DNA of 64,000 nucleotides, from positions 25,668,001 to 25,732,000 of the forward strand of contig CM060731.1 of NCBI GenBank assembly GCA_030704615.1. The letters are read 5' to 3'. This document shows, piece by piece, positions 19,615-31,904 of this stretch. Every line of letters begins with the position of its first letter. Positions within the stretch are counted from its first letter, which is position 1. The notes under the pieces are model-generated. The model was not told the DNA's origin, made no database searches, and saw only the letters and a program-made list of their open reading frames with translations. Both the position numbers and the translations under genes were made by a program. The DNA comes from Takakia lepidozioides (taxonomy: Eukaryota; Streptophyta; Takakiopsida; Takakiales; Takakiaceae).

Positions 19615-20370
19615 TCTCTCTCTAAGCGCGAAAAGTAGAAAAACGCAGTGACTCCCGATTTCTTGCGGGATTGCCTGCGTTGTTGCTTGTCTCTAGAAGC
19701 ATCGGATTCCCTCTCGCGTGACCGTTACACATAGTCGTTCCCTTATTAGTGCACATGCCAGCAATTGGTGTACAGCTGTTCGTATTCAGTTATGGATGTC
19801 TGACGTGTGTCGCCCAAAATAAACGGCGTGTTCTTTATTAAAACGGTTTCAATATTTAAAAATAACAGCGAATCCCAGAAATCTTGGCACACAGTCTTAC
19901 ACAAATAAATGTAAATGAACGAGAGTTTGATGACAAATTTTGGAATATCATACACGGTCATCCTTGTTAGCCAAACCCCACATTCGTTTCACATTTGGAA
20001 CTTTCCAGGTGCGCATGATCATTGGTAGTAGTATAAGATACATTTACTTAATCTGCAATCCCATCCTCAGATCCTGTGGCATACTTCCAGGAAGTCGGCT
20101 TTGTTATTGGGTTTATTGATGAGGTTCTGATTAACGGTTTAACAGCTGCCGACACTGCTCCTAGGGATACTCTGACCACTGGGCCCACAAAAAAAGTAAT
20201 TAAAATGGACGGTTGCATATCTGGAAAAAATAACATAATATGCACAGTCGTTGTCTGAGCTTCCTCCGCCATATTCTCTGCTTATTCTTCAACTGTGTTC
20301 TGGAGACATCAGTAAACCGATTTACACTAGATCTGCGATAGCACGGTATAAACGTACGCGAGGAAGGAAG

Positions 20371-22790
20371 ATGGCTTCCTCTGAAGCGGAGTTCTTCTCT
20401 GACGACAAAACCAGTGCCGTTCTCCCAGGAAGTCCTTGACAATGGATTTGCAATTGTTCTGGAACATGTCTTGGCTACCCGTTTTCAGGTGCAGAATGGC
20501 TCCATCTTTTTGGAGAAAGAGGTGTACGATCTTAAAGGGAAGTTGTTGAAATACTCTTTCCAAAACCGTGATGAGACGGCTCATATCAGCCAGTGAAGAG
20601 TGCGTCCTGGTTGATACAGAGTACTTGGAGAGCCTCGGCGAAAGTCCCTTGGGTCATATGTGACGCCCGGGACTGCTGCTTCGGTCGTTGAAGACAAGAG
20701 GGAGATGGTGGTGAAAAAAGAACAGACGTCCTCCACTCCAATCGTTGAGCTTTCGGATTCGTCCGATGATGACATAAGTGAAATTCCAAATCCAGTCCTT
20801 CCTACTGTGGTTGGAGAAGCTGATGAAGAAGAGATTTGTAGTGTCATTCCAAAATTGCGGGCGATGGGAGGAATGGCTGGATTCAAAAGTGAGTTGCGGG
20901 GAATTGATTGGGAATCTTTGAAGCAGGTGCCTGTGAAGTTCTTGCCGGAGACTTTTGATGGCGATATCCTATTCGAGCTGCCTCCACCTTCGCGAGTTGG
21001 AGGTGTAACAATCATGATGCATGGAATGGACAAGAAACACGACGGGCACCCATGGTGCAGAACAAAAACATCCAATATTCAGAATGATGACAAGCTTGTT
21101 TTCAGGAGGACAGTTTGCAATGGACACCTTAGGTGTGATAATTTGAATTGTAGACATTTTCTTCAGTCTGGGGTTCATAATCAAAGCGAATGGGAGGGTC
21201 TGGCGGAAAATCCATTTCAGCCTGGGACTGCCCCTCCACCGGCAAACACTTTCGTCTGCAAATTCTGCAAACTTGTGTCATCCTGCTTGGCGCTCTGCGG
21301 AGAAAGAATGTACTATGTTGTCCACCGTTTGAAAACAATGACAAGAGCTTGTGTGCATTTCGGATTCCATAACCATCCTGTCTCGAAGGGGGATTACAGG
21401 GAGAGTGTTGAGACAGTATCGAGGTTGATTAAACAGGAGTTCGGGAGAAACCCATCCGCAACAACATCTGCAATTGCTCTTGGCGCAAGCAAGTCCTTCT
21501 TGGAAAGCCATATTTTGAGTGAAGGGATTATGTGGGGACTAAACTTGACGGTGCAGCATTGGACCTGGTCATGGATCATTTCTCCACTTTAAGTTCACCT
21601 AACATTCGGCATCAGATCAATGCATTGAGAATGGGCTCTGGGATCAGAGGCTACATAGACAACATTTTGGAATTGAAACGAGTGAGCAAGTACGATTACA
21701 TCCAGGACATTGTATTCCCAGGTCAAGGTGCCATCAAAGTTTTTCTTTTCAAAATGTCGACTGTTGGGGAGGGCAGTGGGGTTAGCCTCGTGAAGCTTGT
21801 AGAACTGTTTTCTAATGTTTGATCATGTGAAACGAGTGAAGGATTGGACAACAATGGCTTGTCATGTCTACGATCCAGTGTACCAACGAGTTATGACAAT
21901 TGCAGTTTGTGACATGCAATCCGAGGATACGGAATCCCAGAAGCTCATGTGGAATTCCCTGATACGTGTCATGGGCTGCCATCTCCAAATTTCGCAGGTT
22001 TCATGGCGGATAGTGCTCAAGCAAATTTCAATGCTGTTCGTATTGTCTTCGGATCGGGCGACCCAAAAGTGCCTATGCCAGGAAGAGAGCGTACATGTCT
22101 ATTCCATTGGACACAATCTCTGGAAAAACATACAAAGTCGGACATCAAACCAGAGATGCAGACTCAGCACCGTAAGTTGTGCAAAGAGTACAAAGATGCT
22201 AGAACAATGAAGGAGGCGGACACTTTGTTCCAGACAATTCGTGCCTAGTGGTTCTCTTCTGGAGCTGCATCACTTGAGAGTATGAGAGCATTGGAAGATT
22301 GGCTGGCGTTTTGGCACTTCCGGTATAGACAGTGGGGAGCAGCCATGCCATTGGTACGAGGCTTATATTTATTGCTTTATTCATACATTTGATTTCCATT
22401 TTATTGTGTCCTCGCTTTCTTTATGTTGTTTTCTGTTCACTATTTTGAAGTGTGGTTCTGCACTTTGCAGAACATGTCCATTGAGGAAATGGCGGACATG
22501 CCATCTTGCAATTTGGCAGAAACTGTGCACAACGCATGGTTGCAGCAGTCTGGGAAACGAGGTCGGGATTTGTATGTGGCAACAACAGATGATTTGATAC
22601 GTGTCTTGCAACAACAAACCCGATACCGTGATTTCTTACGAGGTGGGTGGGGTTGGTGGCAAGGGTCCGGACAAATGGGAGTTGATGTTGCGTGCTGCAA
22701 ACAGATCTAGGGAATCCAATCAAGATAGCACGGGCGGTGAGCATGTATGCCCAGGGAACGCCACTTGTTTCTAGAGTTCCACATCTTGAA
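20371..22790 (+). pseudogene. Mutator-like (MULE) transposase relic
   Basis: An N-terminal acidic part precedes a cysteine/histidine region: VCNGHLRCDNLNCRHF, FVCKFCKLVSSC and MTRACVHFGFHNHPVSKGDY, a WRKY/GCM-FLYWCH-like zinc fold typical of MULE N termini. The core follows in other frames: VYDPVYQRVMTIAVCDMQSE, then NFAGFMADSAQANFNAVRIV (second acidic position) and RTCLFHWTQSLEKHTK. A later block reads PSCNLAETVHNAWLQQSGKR and DLYVATTDDLIRVLQQQTRY after a likely intron at about 22355-22470. The 310-codon ORF at 20660-21592 is the longest open part. No terminal inverted repeats or 9-bp duplication found by eye. Confidence 0.6.
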
Positions 22791-23625
22791 GGGGAGGAGA
22801 GATTCGGCTCCTGTAAGAGGAAATTGAACACTCCACCTGGTTCGGATTCAGATTCCCACAGGGCAGACCGTGATAACTTCTCAAAGCCTCGTGTTCCCCT
22901 GCATGACAGCTCCATGTCCGGAACCTCCATTGTGGAGGAACCTTCAACACGACGGCAAGCTCCAGCATCAAACAGTGCCACTGAAATGGTGCAAGAGAGA
23001 AACAACCCCCTTGATGTGTTTGAGTCCGCATGCCCCGACCACGTTTGGCACATAGAACGCACAAGTGTAGGGTCTCGTGTGAAATGTACAGCGATCGGGG
23101 CAACTAATTTCGAGAAGTGCACTTCATCTATATCCAGAGGTGGTGCCCGAACTCCTGCTCCAACTTTCACGGGCTTGATGCGTCCATACGGGTCAACCAG
23201 AAGCCAAGAGAACACAAGTTCTGATCTGCGCAGATGATTGTGCCAGATGTGTGCATGGAACTGTGCGTCCTTCCGTAGTGATGAAGCCATCTCCTCCAAC
23301 CGTTTGGCCCATGAAGGTGGGAACACATCTCAGCTTTCAGGAGATTGAAATGCTGGAGGAGGCAAGTTTTTCCCTTGCGAGACAACCCCAACTCCATGCA
23401 TGTGCTACTACTTCTGCGTCCTCCCGGGTCCCCCTGGCAAATCCTGACTTGTGGCCAACCAAACGAGATGAAAAGCTCGTTCGGCGTTTCCCTCCAACCG
23501 CTGAACACTTTGGCAAAGTGGAGTCCGCAAGATGCTCCAAGCTCGTGTTGGAAGCACCACTGAAGTACCCGATCCAGGATATGGTCGGGTATTCACATCA
23601 TCACTTCCACATCTGCTGTTCATGA
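22692..23625 (+). other. Uncertain 3' tail of the MULE region
   Basis: ORFs of 181 (22692-23237) and 124 codons (23251-23625) follow the transposase core. They are rich in Ser, Pro and Arg with no motif I recognise. The frame GPDKWELMLRAANRSRES seems to continue the transposase to about 22730. Whether the rest is its C-terminal tail or spacer is undecided. Confidence 0.3.
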
Positions 23626-23629
23626 CAGG

Positions 23630-25060
23630 ACCTACGACATCACGGTTTCCAATTTCCCCAATTGCACATGTCCTGATTTTGTGAATATGATATCAACCAG
23701 TTTGGGCAAGAGAGGTAAATTCATACCTTGCAAACATTTGTTTTCATATTTTTGAAGAGGATGGTTTGCGATCCCAAACGTGACAACTTCATTCACCAGG
23801 CCACTATGAGTTTCAACGAGGTCGATACTCTATTGCAGCGGGATACAACACATGGGTAGCATCAACTATGCAATGTGGTATGTGGACGACCATGATTTGA
23901 AATGTGTAATTCACATCAATTCGTCGGCGCTGCAATGATATGGCCTCCAACTATACGGAGTGAGCTCTGAGTGACAACTTTTAGGTAGTGCACATTTGTC
24001 ATTGCACCGTTCGAAGTCTACATGTCTTGCTGTCGCTATGCACTACAATCATCTTTTGAAGATGATCCTAACTCTCATTGTTATTTGAGGAGGGAGGAAG
24101 GTCTTCCCGTGGCAGCCTTTATGGCGCACACTTTGTGAGGATATTTTTTCGTCCTCGTAATTGTAAAAGTGAAACAAGCATTTGTAATTGCACAATGTTG
24201 GATGCTACAATTGTAGGCCTCAACGCTCGTCTTGATTCTATTTAGGCAAGATTCCCTGCATTAATTCCACGATCATAGGACCATCCTCGGTTATAGGCGG
24301 CGCATGTTAATGCTGACGTGGCAGATGACGGACAGTGCCACGTCATCATTTACCGCCACATCAGCATGCTGACATGACGCTCATGCCACGTCAGCTGGCG
24401 TGAGCGTACGCTCGCGCGTTCACGCGCAACGCTCACGCCATTGCGTCATTGTGCATTAGTAGCAAAAATACCTAGCATGAATAATACTTTGAAAACCACA
24501 GTTTCAAACCACTGGAGGAGTGAGCAGAATGACTTGTAAATGAACATGCTCTTCCAACAAATCACTCACTCGGACATTTCGTTACTACAACATTGGTTAT
24601 AATCAGGATGAACCACTGACATTGGTGAATTTGGGGGTGGTTTGATTACACTGGTGACAGTCAGAATTGAAATTGAACTTGATATGAATAAGGTGCAATG
24701 GATACTCACTGCACCCAAGGAGCCATGACATTGGTATTATTCAGCACATACAAAATTTGTGCTGCATCTCTACCAGCTTCAGTCATGTCCCACTTTTTGC
24801 CGACACCTTCGAAGACCTCGTCCTCAACCCCTTCCTTCGCATTTGCATCCCAAGTCCGCCGTTGAGTTGCATCAAATGATTGATAATATACTCAGTCATG
24901 AACCTCATGGCCTCATCTAGAACATACCCTGCAGCCGTACTCCCTTCTGGCTTTGCTTAATTCCTGACGTATCTTTCGTGTAACGCTCCATGGGATACAT
25001 CCACCGTGAAGACACCGGATGAATAGTTTTGTTTATCTCCATGGAATACATCTATGTGCT
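23630..25060. other. Non-coding stretch with an ACGTGGC hairpin cluster
   Basis: No supported gene. At 24396-24407 and 24429-24440 there is a perfect 12-bp inverted repeat (TGGCGTGAGCGT / ACGCTCACGCCA) around a GC-rich loop. Just upstream, 24311-24323 (ATGCTGACGTGGC) is nearly complementary to 24353-24365 (GCCACATCAGCAT). Three ACGTGGC or GCCACGT cores occur within 110 bp; this is also the core of plant bZIP/ABRE sites. The rest is unremarkable. Confidence 0.6.
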
Positions 25061-25119
25061 CACTTGTAACCACTAAAATGTTTTTTTTTAATAAAATCAA
25101 AGTGCAAAAGATTTAAAAA

Positions 25120-25190
25120 AAACACATCGGCTGGTAAGTGCAGAGTGTGTCGCCCTGGTGATTCAGGGTTCAAACCCGCTGCATTACCCC
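25120..25190 (+). repeat. tRNA-like SINE head or tRNA pseudogene
   Basis: GGTTCAAACCC at 25167-25177 is a perfect pol III B box, preceded about 37 bp earlier by 'ctggtaagtgcag', an A-box-like word. No cloverleaf can be drawn convincingly. Confidence 0.4.
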
Positions 25191-25427
25191 ATGTGTGGGA
25201 TTGTTTGTGACAACGGTATGTCTGGGCATTGATCCTCCTGTAGGTCTCATGGCCCATAAATGAAAGGGGGTTAATTTTTCCCCTTCCTCAAGGGCCCGAG
25301 GTTTCCTTTAAAATTTATTTATAAAAAAAAAATTGGTTATAGGGTTTGTAAAAAGGTTTAAAAACTTAAAAAGTTGCCCATCACGTATGTCAATATATAC
25401 ATACTTTTGGGGGGAAATTTCAAATGT

Positions 25428-25513
25428 GTGCATGTAGCGTACTGGTAAGGGCTCTTCCTGCGTGTCGCGGGGTCGCGGGTTCAAACTCCTCGCGTTGTTT
25501 TTTTTTTCCCTCA
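25428..25513 (+). repeat. tRNA-like SINE with a T-rich tail
   Basis: An A-box-like TAGCGTACTGG at 25435-25445 and a B box GGTTCAAACTCC at 25478-25489 are spaced 43 bp start to start, as in tRNA genes. A run of T follows at about 25498-25512. The arms do not pair well enough for a functional tRNA. T-tailed, tRNA-derived SINEs are known in plants, for example the Au family. Confidence 0.5.
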
Positions 25514-25579
25514 TGCACTAAGGCCCACTAAGCCCCACTAAGCCCTATTGTTGTTGTGCACACTAAGTCCTCGTGCAAG

Positions 25580-25720
25580 TTGGTCTTAGCAGGTCGCGTT
25601 TCAATCTATGTTCGCTCAGCTGCACCGTGGTGGTTCTCATGGACAATCCGACATTACCTGACTACAGACACAGCAAACACACACAAGAGGTCCGTTTGGG
25701 TTCATGGTCTGCCTGGGGGG
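25580..25720 (-). repeat. Dispersed repeat, inverted copy
   Basis: This is the reverse complement of the 3' half of the repeat at 150-385: the plus strand here reads 'ggtcttagcagg...cagctgcaccgtggtggttctca...ctgactacagacacag...'. It is the only inverted copy in the window. Confidence 0.7.
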
Positions 25721-26133
25721 TGCACTCTTTATAAACCATGCGTATCACGTGTGTTCGCCGCCTAATAAAAAAACCCCATGTATACGGGTCCTTGGATAAA
25801 TTATACCCCCTCTGTACATACTTTTTGAAGATTATAAAACCCCCTCCTGTAAACATATAAAAATTTACAATTTTTAAAAAGTACCCCATTCTATATGTAT
25901 ATTCCCATTTTCCATCATTAAAAAATACCCTCCAACATGTATATGTATGTTTTTATATTATATCGAATTTATTCATTTAAAACATAATAAAATCTAATAA
26001 ATTAATTAAAAAAATTGCCTTTGATAAAGTTGTCAAAGACTTTTCGGTCATTTGTATCAGTACATATATGTTTGACTTGACATTGTACTTTAAACATGCT
26101 AACGCGATAATGGAATCCAAATCAACCATCATG

Positions 26134-27830
26134 TTATCCGTCCAATCGTACGTATAGACCCCTCCTCGAACTTTTTGGTACCATGCTAACCCAAATCTCC
26201 ATATGAGAAGGACGCTCCAATAAATCAACAGAATCCCTACACTCTACAAACCGCTTATTGATTTTCCTCCGCATTCTTTGAACCCTGCCCAAATACCAAG
26301 TACATTTGGTTGCTCCTCTGCAGGTTTTCCGTGGTCTGCCTTTCCTGTTTGTAGTTTGGATCGCAGTCTCCTCATCAACAAAAAATATAGCACAATCCGA
26401 AACCAATCCCAAGCTCGTGGTTTTGTTGTTGGTAGTTGGTTTGTTTTCTCGGCAAAACAACATCGATGCACTTATTACTCGTGTCAATCTATCATTGGAT
26501 AGAGTAGGGTTGTCATTGAGTTGGCTAACCAAAGTGCTCTTGAATATGGTCTTCCCATCTACTTCGACAAATGGAACCACCGCCTTCGAACCATCTTTCT
26601 CTTGTTCAAACTCATCAATGACAGCATCCAGAGTATGTCTCAATTCACTTTGAACAAGTACCTCTTCCGCATGATCATCCAAAGGTTGGCTCAAACATCC
26701 TCCATTGAATTTGAAGGCCCGCACACCAATTCATTCTCCACGACCTCATTTTGAATATGTGTGTCTGCATTAAGAGGACAAATAGAATCTATGGCATCGA
26801 CATCATCACCCTACTCTTCCATGCTTTTGAATAGCTCAGCTTCCATTTGTCTCTCAATTGTCCATGGCTCATTTCACCAATCCAAGTTTGTCACTTTGTT
26901 TGGTTTCATCCCAAGTTTATGACATAAAAGTTGCGCTTCTAGAAATCCAGTTTTCAAAGCCTCCACAATGCAATCATCCCATTGGACAGTAGAAAAGTCA
27001 GACAAATCAGCAAGGGGGATACCTGGCTTCTTCTCCAAAGAAAACCAAATGTGTTCTTATTTTTTGTGAACTCTTGAGAACTTGGGTCCTTTTGGATTCA
27101 CCTCGAACTCGGATATGCGTGTTAATGTTCTCGCACTCTCAATCAAATCACACCCGTCATATGTCCTCTCATTCCGTAACATACCTCCCACTTTGCTCAA
27201 GAATATTTCACACACATCTGAATCAACAAGGCTCAAAGGAACTTGCACATGATTAAACTTATCATTCAACAATTTGATAAGCAGAACCACGTAGTGGCAT
27301 GAAATTTGTAAATCCAAGTATGCTCCCCTGCTAATGAAGAAGGATTTCAGATTATACACCTCGTGGTGGAATAGCCACAACTTCCACAATCTGAAAAAAA
27401 ACGATACCTTCGCAGAAGATTGTACCATCTCACACAATGACATGTGAGGAGACAAAAAAATGTCGATGTAGCATGAAATGATGTGTAGGTAAATTTCAGT
27501 ACCTTTGGTCCTCTCCCTTTGATGATTCACAATTGATTGTAACTCCCTCAAATAAGCTTGCACCTTCCGAGATGCTAGTCGTTGAGCTGCTTCCCAATTC
27601 TGTCGATCTTCTCTTTTGATATCACCTTCCCGAAGTCCATGCTTGTCCACTGAAAATGAATGGTAGACCAATAACACATGATTCAATGTAGCAACCTCAT
27701 CACCCAACACCAAAGTCCGTGATGCATTGTCCAAGGGATTTACCATTTTCTTCTCATATTGGATGAAGTCCTGATCATGGAGTCCGTATATATCTCCCTC
27801 GTTGCACACTCAACCATCATTCCCAAGAGA
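26134..27830 (-). pseudogene. C-terminal half of a decayed zinc-finger/transposase-like gene
   Basis: Largest frame 27057-27809 (250 codons): GLHDQDFIQYEKKMVNPLDN, then HGLREGDIKREDRQNWEAAQ, VSFFFRLWKLWLFHHEVYNL and VPLSLVDSDVCEIFLSKVGG. A second frame at 26134-26724 adds a Lys/Arg-rich tail. The 'LRLW.W..H' and 'S(D)..E.FFS' style blocks recall RNase-H-fold cut-and-paste transposases (P-element/hAT style), but the catalytic triad is not clear to me. Frames are separated by stops and shifts. Reads with the segment at 27955-30344 as one gene. Confidence 0.45.
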
Positions 27831-27954
27831 TGCAAAATCTACTTCCAGCCCCATTGGCATAATCTTCTAACTTCACTTTTCTCCTCCTACTATCTCCGTC
27901 TGAAGCATGCCCAATTATAGGCCCAACCACGTCCCTCACGTATTTGTCCCACAA

Positions 27955-30344
27955 CTACCTCACCACTTCCCATTGTGATCTCACAAAATTGTTGTCAAAT
28001 CTATTGCAAGTGAGTTGGATTACTAATACCAATCGAGGTAACCGTACATGTAGAGGGTTTGCTATCAACACTCTGGCGTAATGGGCAAAAACATTGTTTT
28101 TGAATGCCTCCACAATATGTTCGTGCCCTGATTCTCCTTCTCCCACTTGCATCACAAAATCTGAAATACATACATGGTTGTCTTGAAGCCCACAGAACCC
28201 GAGAAGGGTGTCATCCATAGCAATCCAACGTACCAATCGCTTCACAACAGTTTTATCTTCGGCCACCATCACTGGGATGCTTCCCATTGGAATACTTGCA
28301 TCTTCCATCACATCTCTGTAAATTCCAGCCACATGCTGAAATATATCATCCCTTTCTCCCGCTCTATACTTCAAACTCTTCCTCAAAGACCGTCTTGTAG
28401 TATCAATAGAAGGACCCCCCACATTTGAAGCCAAAAAATGATGCAATCTCGGACCCCCCCAAAGCTGCACAGTCTCAAACATTGTTTTTCTGCTAGTACC
28501 ATAACTCTTCCCTTGTGGAGATTTGTCAGTATTCTTGCCCATATCAACAAGAAAGTCCCACAAACTTTCTTTTCCTTCAAAATCCCCCCTCCTATGTGCA
28601 TCAACAATATCATGACAAAATTTGAGAACATCTCCTCTTTCAATTGCCTCAATCCCAGACTCCTTCAAACTCCACTTTGGTCCTGGCCTCCCACAATTTG
28701 AACCTCAACTGCTTGTTTTTGTAAACTTGTTTGACAATCTCGGCGTTTCCAAGATATGACAGCCTTCTTCCCTTGCCAGTATCTCTCTCCCCTCTACATT
28801 CCATGGCACCTCTCTCTCTATATACCCTCATTCTGAAGTCATTTTCCAAGGGAATAGAAGAACATATTGAACACCTCAAGTTTGGAAATGGCTCCCCATC
28901 CAATGACACTCTAAAACAATCCGCGTGCCGAAACGTACCAACAACCTTATGATCTTGATTGTTTAGAGTGATGGTTGCATGTGTCAACGGCTCGACATAC
29001 CACTTCTTTTCTCCCTTGCTATCTTGAAGGAATGGTTTTAGACTTATTCTCTTGTGGTTGTACTCCCTTCATTCATCCCATAGGCCCCAACATAAACTCT
29101 CTCTTCCTTTGTTGTATTGGGACCTTCGTTGTAATTGTCAATCCTCAATCTGATCTCCCTTTTGGGCAGCGTCAACACAAACGTATGGAGTTTGTGATGA
29201 GGATGCTCCCATTGTTGATGCCACAATTGGATTGTCAAGTGATGGGGACGGCAACACAGGTTGACTGACCAAGAAAGAGCTAGATCTTGTTGCTTTACAT
29301 CTTTGGCAATCATGGGCTTTGGAGGCCTTCCTTTTTTTTTGCACAGTCCTTCACTACTTCCAACCTTCTGGCAAATCTCTGCATCCACATGGGTTTTTCC
29401 TTTCACATGCTTTGTCAAAGAAGATTGCAAAGAACCTGTCCTTGGAAACAAGAGTAGCCATTTCGAATCAATTGCGCACTTAATCCTTATGGAACCCAAC
29501 TGCGAAATGTCTCCAATTGTGGCTTCCACAATCTCAAATCTGTTTCCAGGATTGTCCTCACAGAACCGAGCGACTTCCTCTACTGCCTCTTTCACCCTGT
29601 TCTTCTTTGCATCTAATGCTTCCTCTGCATTTACAGGGCTGATGACACCTTGTGATGAACCCTTCCCATGACGTCTCTCATAGGCTATACGATGCCCTTC
29701 ACTCCTCAAATGAGATCTCATAAAGTTTGCACATGCATCATATGTTTGTTTTTTTTCCCAGACCGTGCATAAACATCCTCACACTCAACACACCATATGT
29801 GGAACATTGCTTGTCCTTGTTGATCATTTGTCATGAGCTCAAACTTGTCACATCGTCCTTCTGCAGAGATTTTCCTTTCAACGGCTCTAATCTCTTTCTG
29901 CCATTTTTTAATATCGTTGGATGTAGCCAATGTGCTGCACAATCTATCAGATCTCTGTTGAAGTGCATGCTCATGTGCATGGTCTTCATTTCCACCATCG
30001 CCAGCAAAGGTAGTGTCAGGGTCCATCCTCATCTTTTTAGACACTGGTGTCGGGTCCTCGCCTGGTATGTCCTCATGCAAGATCGTAGAACCACTGGAGG
30101 ATATAGGTCTTTTCAATCCTTGGTCCCCATCATTTTGGTCTGAAATCTTAATGTGTATAGTATCCCCTTTCAGAACCATCCTATCTTCCTGCTTGGCTGA
30201 AAGGACACTAACCCCCATGGAAAGGAAATGAAATTTTCCTAAGACAAGCTCATCACCTAGAATTTCTGCTCGGATGCATTTGTATGTGACACCTTGCATA
30301 GTGAACACAGAAACAAGCCTGTTTGGGTGATGCATCTCCTCCAA
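27955..30344 (-). pseudogene. N-terminal half of a decayed zinc-finger/transposase-like gene
   Basis: The first frame (29718-30344, 208 codons) ends in HIWCVECEDVYARSGKK. After an A8 run near 29750 the next frame continues with ANFMRSHLRSEGHRIAYERR, so a C-x2-C...H-x5-H zinc finger is split by a one-base shift. A second finger-like block is GSLQSSLTKHVKGKTH (29044-29721 frame). Then come LRCSICSSIPLENDFRMRVY, GVRDCI-like shadows and a 237-codon frame (27955-28668) with MVAEDKTVVKRLVRWIAMDD and GLQDNHVCISDFVMQVGEGE. No named family recognised. BED-type fingers at the N terminus of a transposase would fit. Confidence 0.5.
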
Positions 30345-30739
30345 CGAGCAAGACTTTTACTTCCAACTCTTCTTCCATGATGAGTTCACCTGCAAAATGC
30401 AATGAAACATTTCAAATCAGACCTTGATATACCAATAACAAAGTACCCGGGTTGGAAGGTTTCAAAGTCCTGTTTTTTACAGCCCTATAGGCTGTCCAAG
30501 CAGGGACTACGTTGATAAGAGGATGAAATGTGTACAGAAGCAAGTACCTGATTGATTAGAACGTGCTAATTCTTGCTGCTGCTATTGACCAAGTGCTGTC
30601 ACTTCCACTGCTGGTAGCCTTCTTGGGTGATCCTGAACCCACAGTCCATCCCTGCATCAGCAGCTAGCCCTCCCTCCACACTAACATATTTGAATACAAA
30701 GTTCTGTCAAACTCCCTACGATGTTGTATGAAGAAAGCT

Positions 30740-31880
30740 CACCTTGTTGACAATATTGTCCCACCGCTGTGGATCATATTTATAGAACTCATGCCAACGC
30801 TGTTCCTTGCTCCAAATCTGGCCCTCTTGGATGATTCTGCACCCACAATCCTCTCCCTGCATCAACAGCTACCCCTCCCTCCACACTAACAATGCGTACA
30901 TCATGCCTCTGCTGCTACTACTGTGGCTTCCAGTTGACCATCTACCCATGCAGGTTTCTTGTAGCTATCCTTCCACATGGAATCATGGGTAATCTGGAGC
31001 TTGAAATCCGGCCATGTGGAAATTTAGGGACGACTATGATAACAGGGAAAAACAAGCTGAAATGTGTTGAAAAATGTACCTTTATTAGCAGTCCTTTGTT
31101 CTATCAATTGCGCTGCTGCCGCTGCTATTTCCAGTTGACCATCTACTCACATTGTCCCACCATTGATTGGGGTCAGAAAAGTATTCATTCCTTGAAAGCT
31201 TCTCTCCATCTCTGTTATCTTTTTTAGGTACTTTCCTACTGCCACTTCGGCAGTAACTTGCAAAGTCACTCCAAAACACCGCAGATCCACCCAACGAGCT
31301 AACTTACAGAATTCAATACATATGCAATTTCAAGGCTCAGTCTGATGAGAGGGAAAAATAGGCTGAAACAGGTCAAACCAGAAGGTGCCCTCAGGCTGAA
31401 ATGTGTTGAAGAAGGTACCTTCATCAGCAAGTGCCTTGCTCTATCAATTGCGCTGTTGCCGCTGTTGTTTCCAGTTGACCATCTACCCACATTGTCCCAC
31501 CATTGACTTGGGTCAGAAAAGTGTCTCATTCTCCCCTCCCTCCACACTCTGTTATTTGTTTGTAGGTACTTTCCTGTTGTCACCTCGGCAATAACTTGCA
31601 AAGTCACTCCAAACCACCACATATCCACCCAACGAGCTAACTTACATAAATATGCAAATTCAGGGCTGAGTCTGATGAGAGGGAAAAACAGGCTGAAATA
31701 GGTTGAAGAAGAAGATGCCCTCACCACAAATGTGTTGAAGAAGGTACCTTCATCAGTAGTGCCTTCCTCTATCAATTGCGCTGCTGCCGCTGCTGTTTCC
31801 AGTTGACCATCCACCCACATTGTCCCACCATTGACTGGGGTCAGAAAAGTGTCTCATTCCAAAGCTTCTCTTCATCTTTG
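30740..31880 (-). repeat. Repeated pseudo-exons with a QWWDN motif
   Basis: Minus-strand copies of one exon occur at about 30750-30812 (WHEFYKYDPQRWDN), 31140-31190 (EYFSDPNQWWDNVSR), 31480-31540 and 31800-31860 (HFSDPSQWWDN), mostly ending at a GTGAG-like donor. Repeats 300-350 bp long carry them, with an upstream block 'LARWVDxxxFGVTLQV'. The W..F..DP.QWWDN string resembles the PDF motif of plant organellar single-strand DNA-binding (OSB) proteins. The 173-codon ORF at 31299-31820 is only a read-through of these repeats. Decayed relatives lie at 50-130, 44160 and 44680. Confidence 0.5.
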
Positions 31881-31904
31881 TTATTTGTTTCTCTAGTCTC
31901 TAGA

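Noticed and set aside
25428..25513. A functional tRNA gene
   Set aside because: A and B boxes are correctly spaced, but acceptor and T arms do not pair and no clean anticodon loop can be drawn.
31299..31820. A 173-codon minus-strand gene
   Set aside because: It is a read-through of two copies of the same roughly 300-bp repeat, including intron-like parts.
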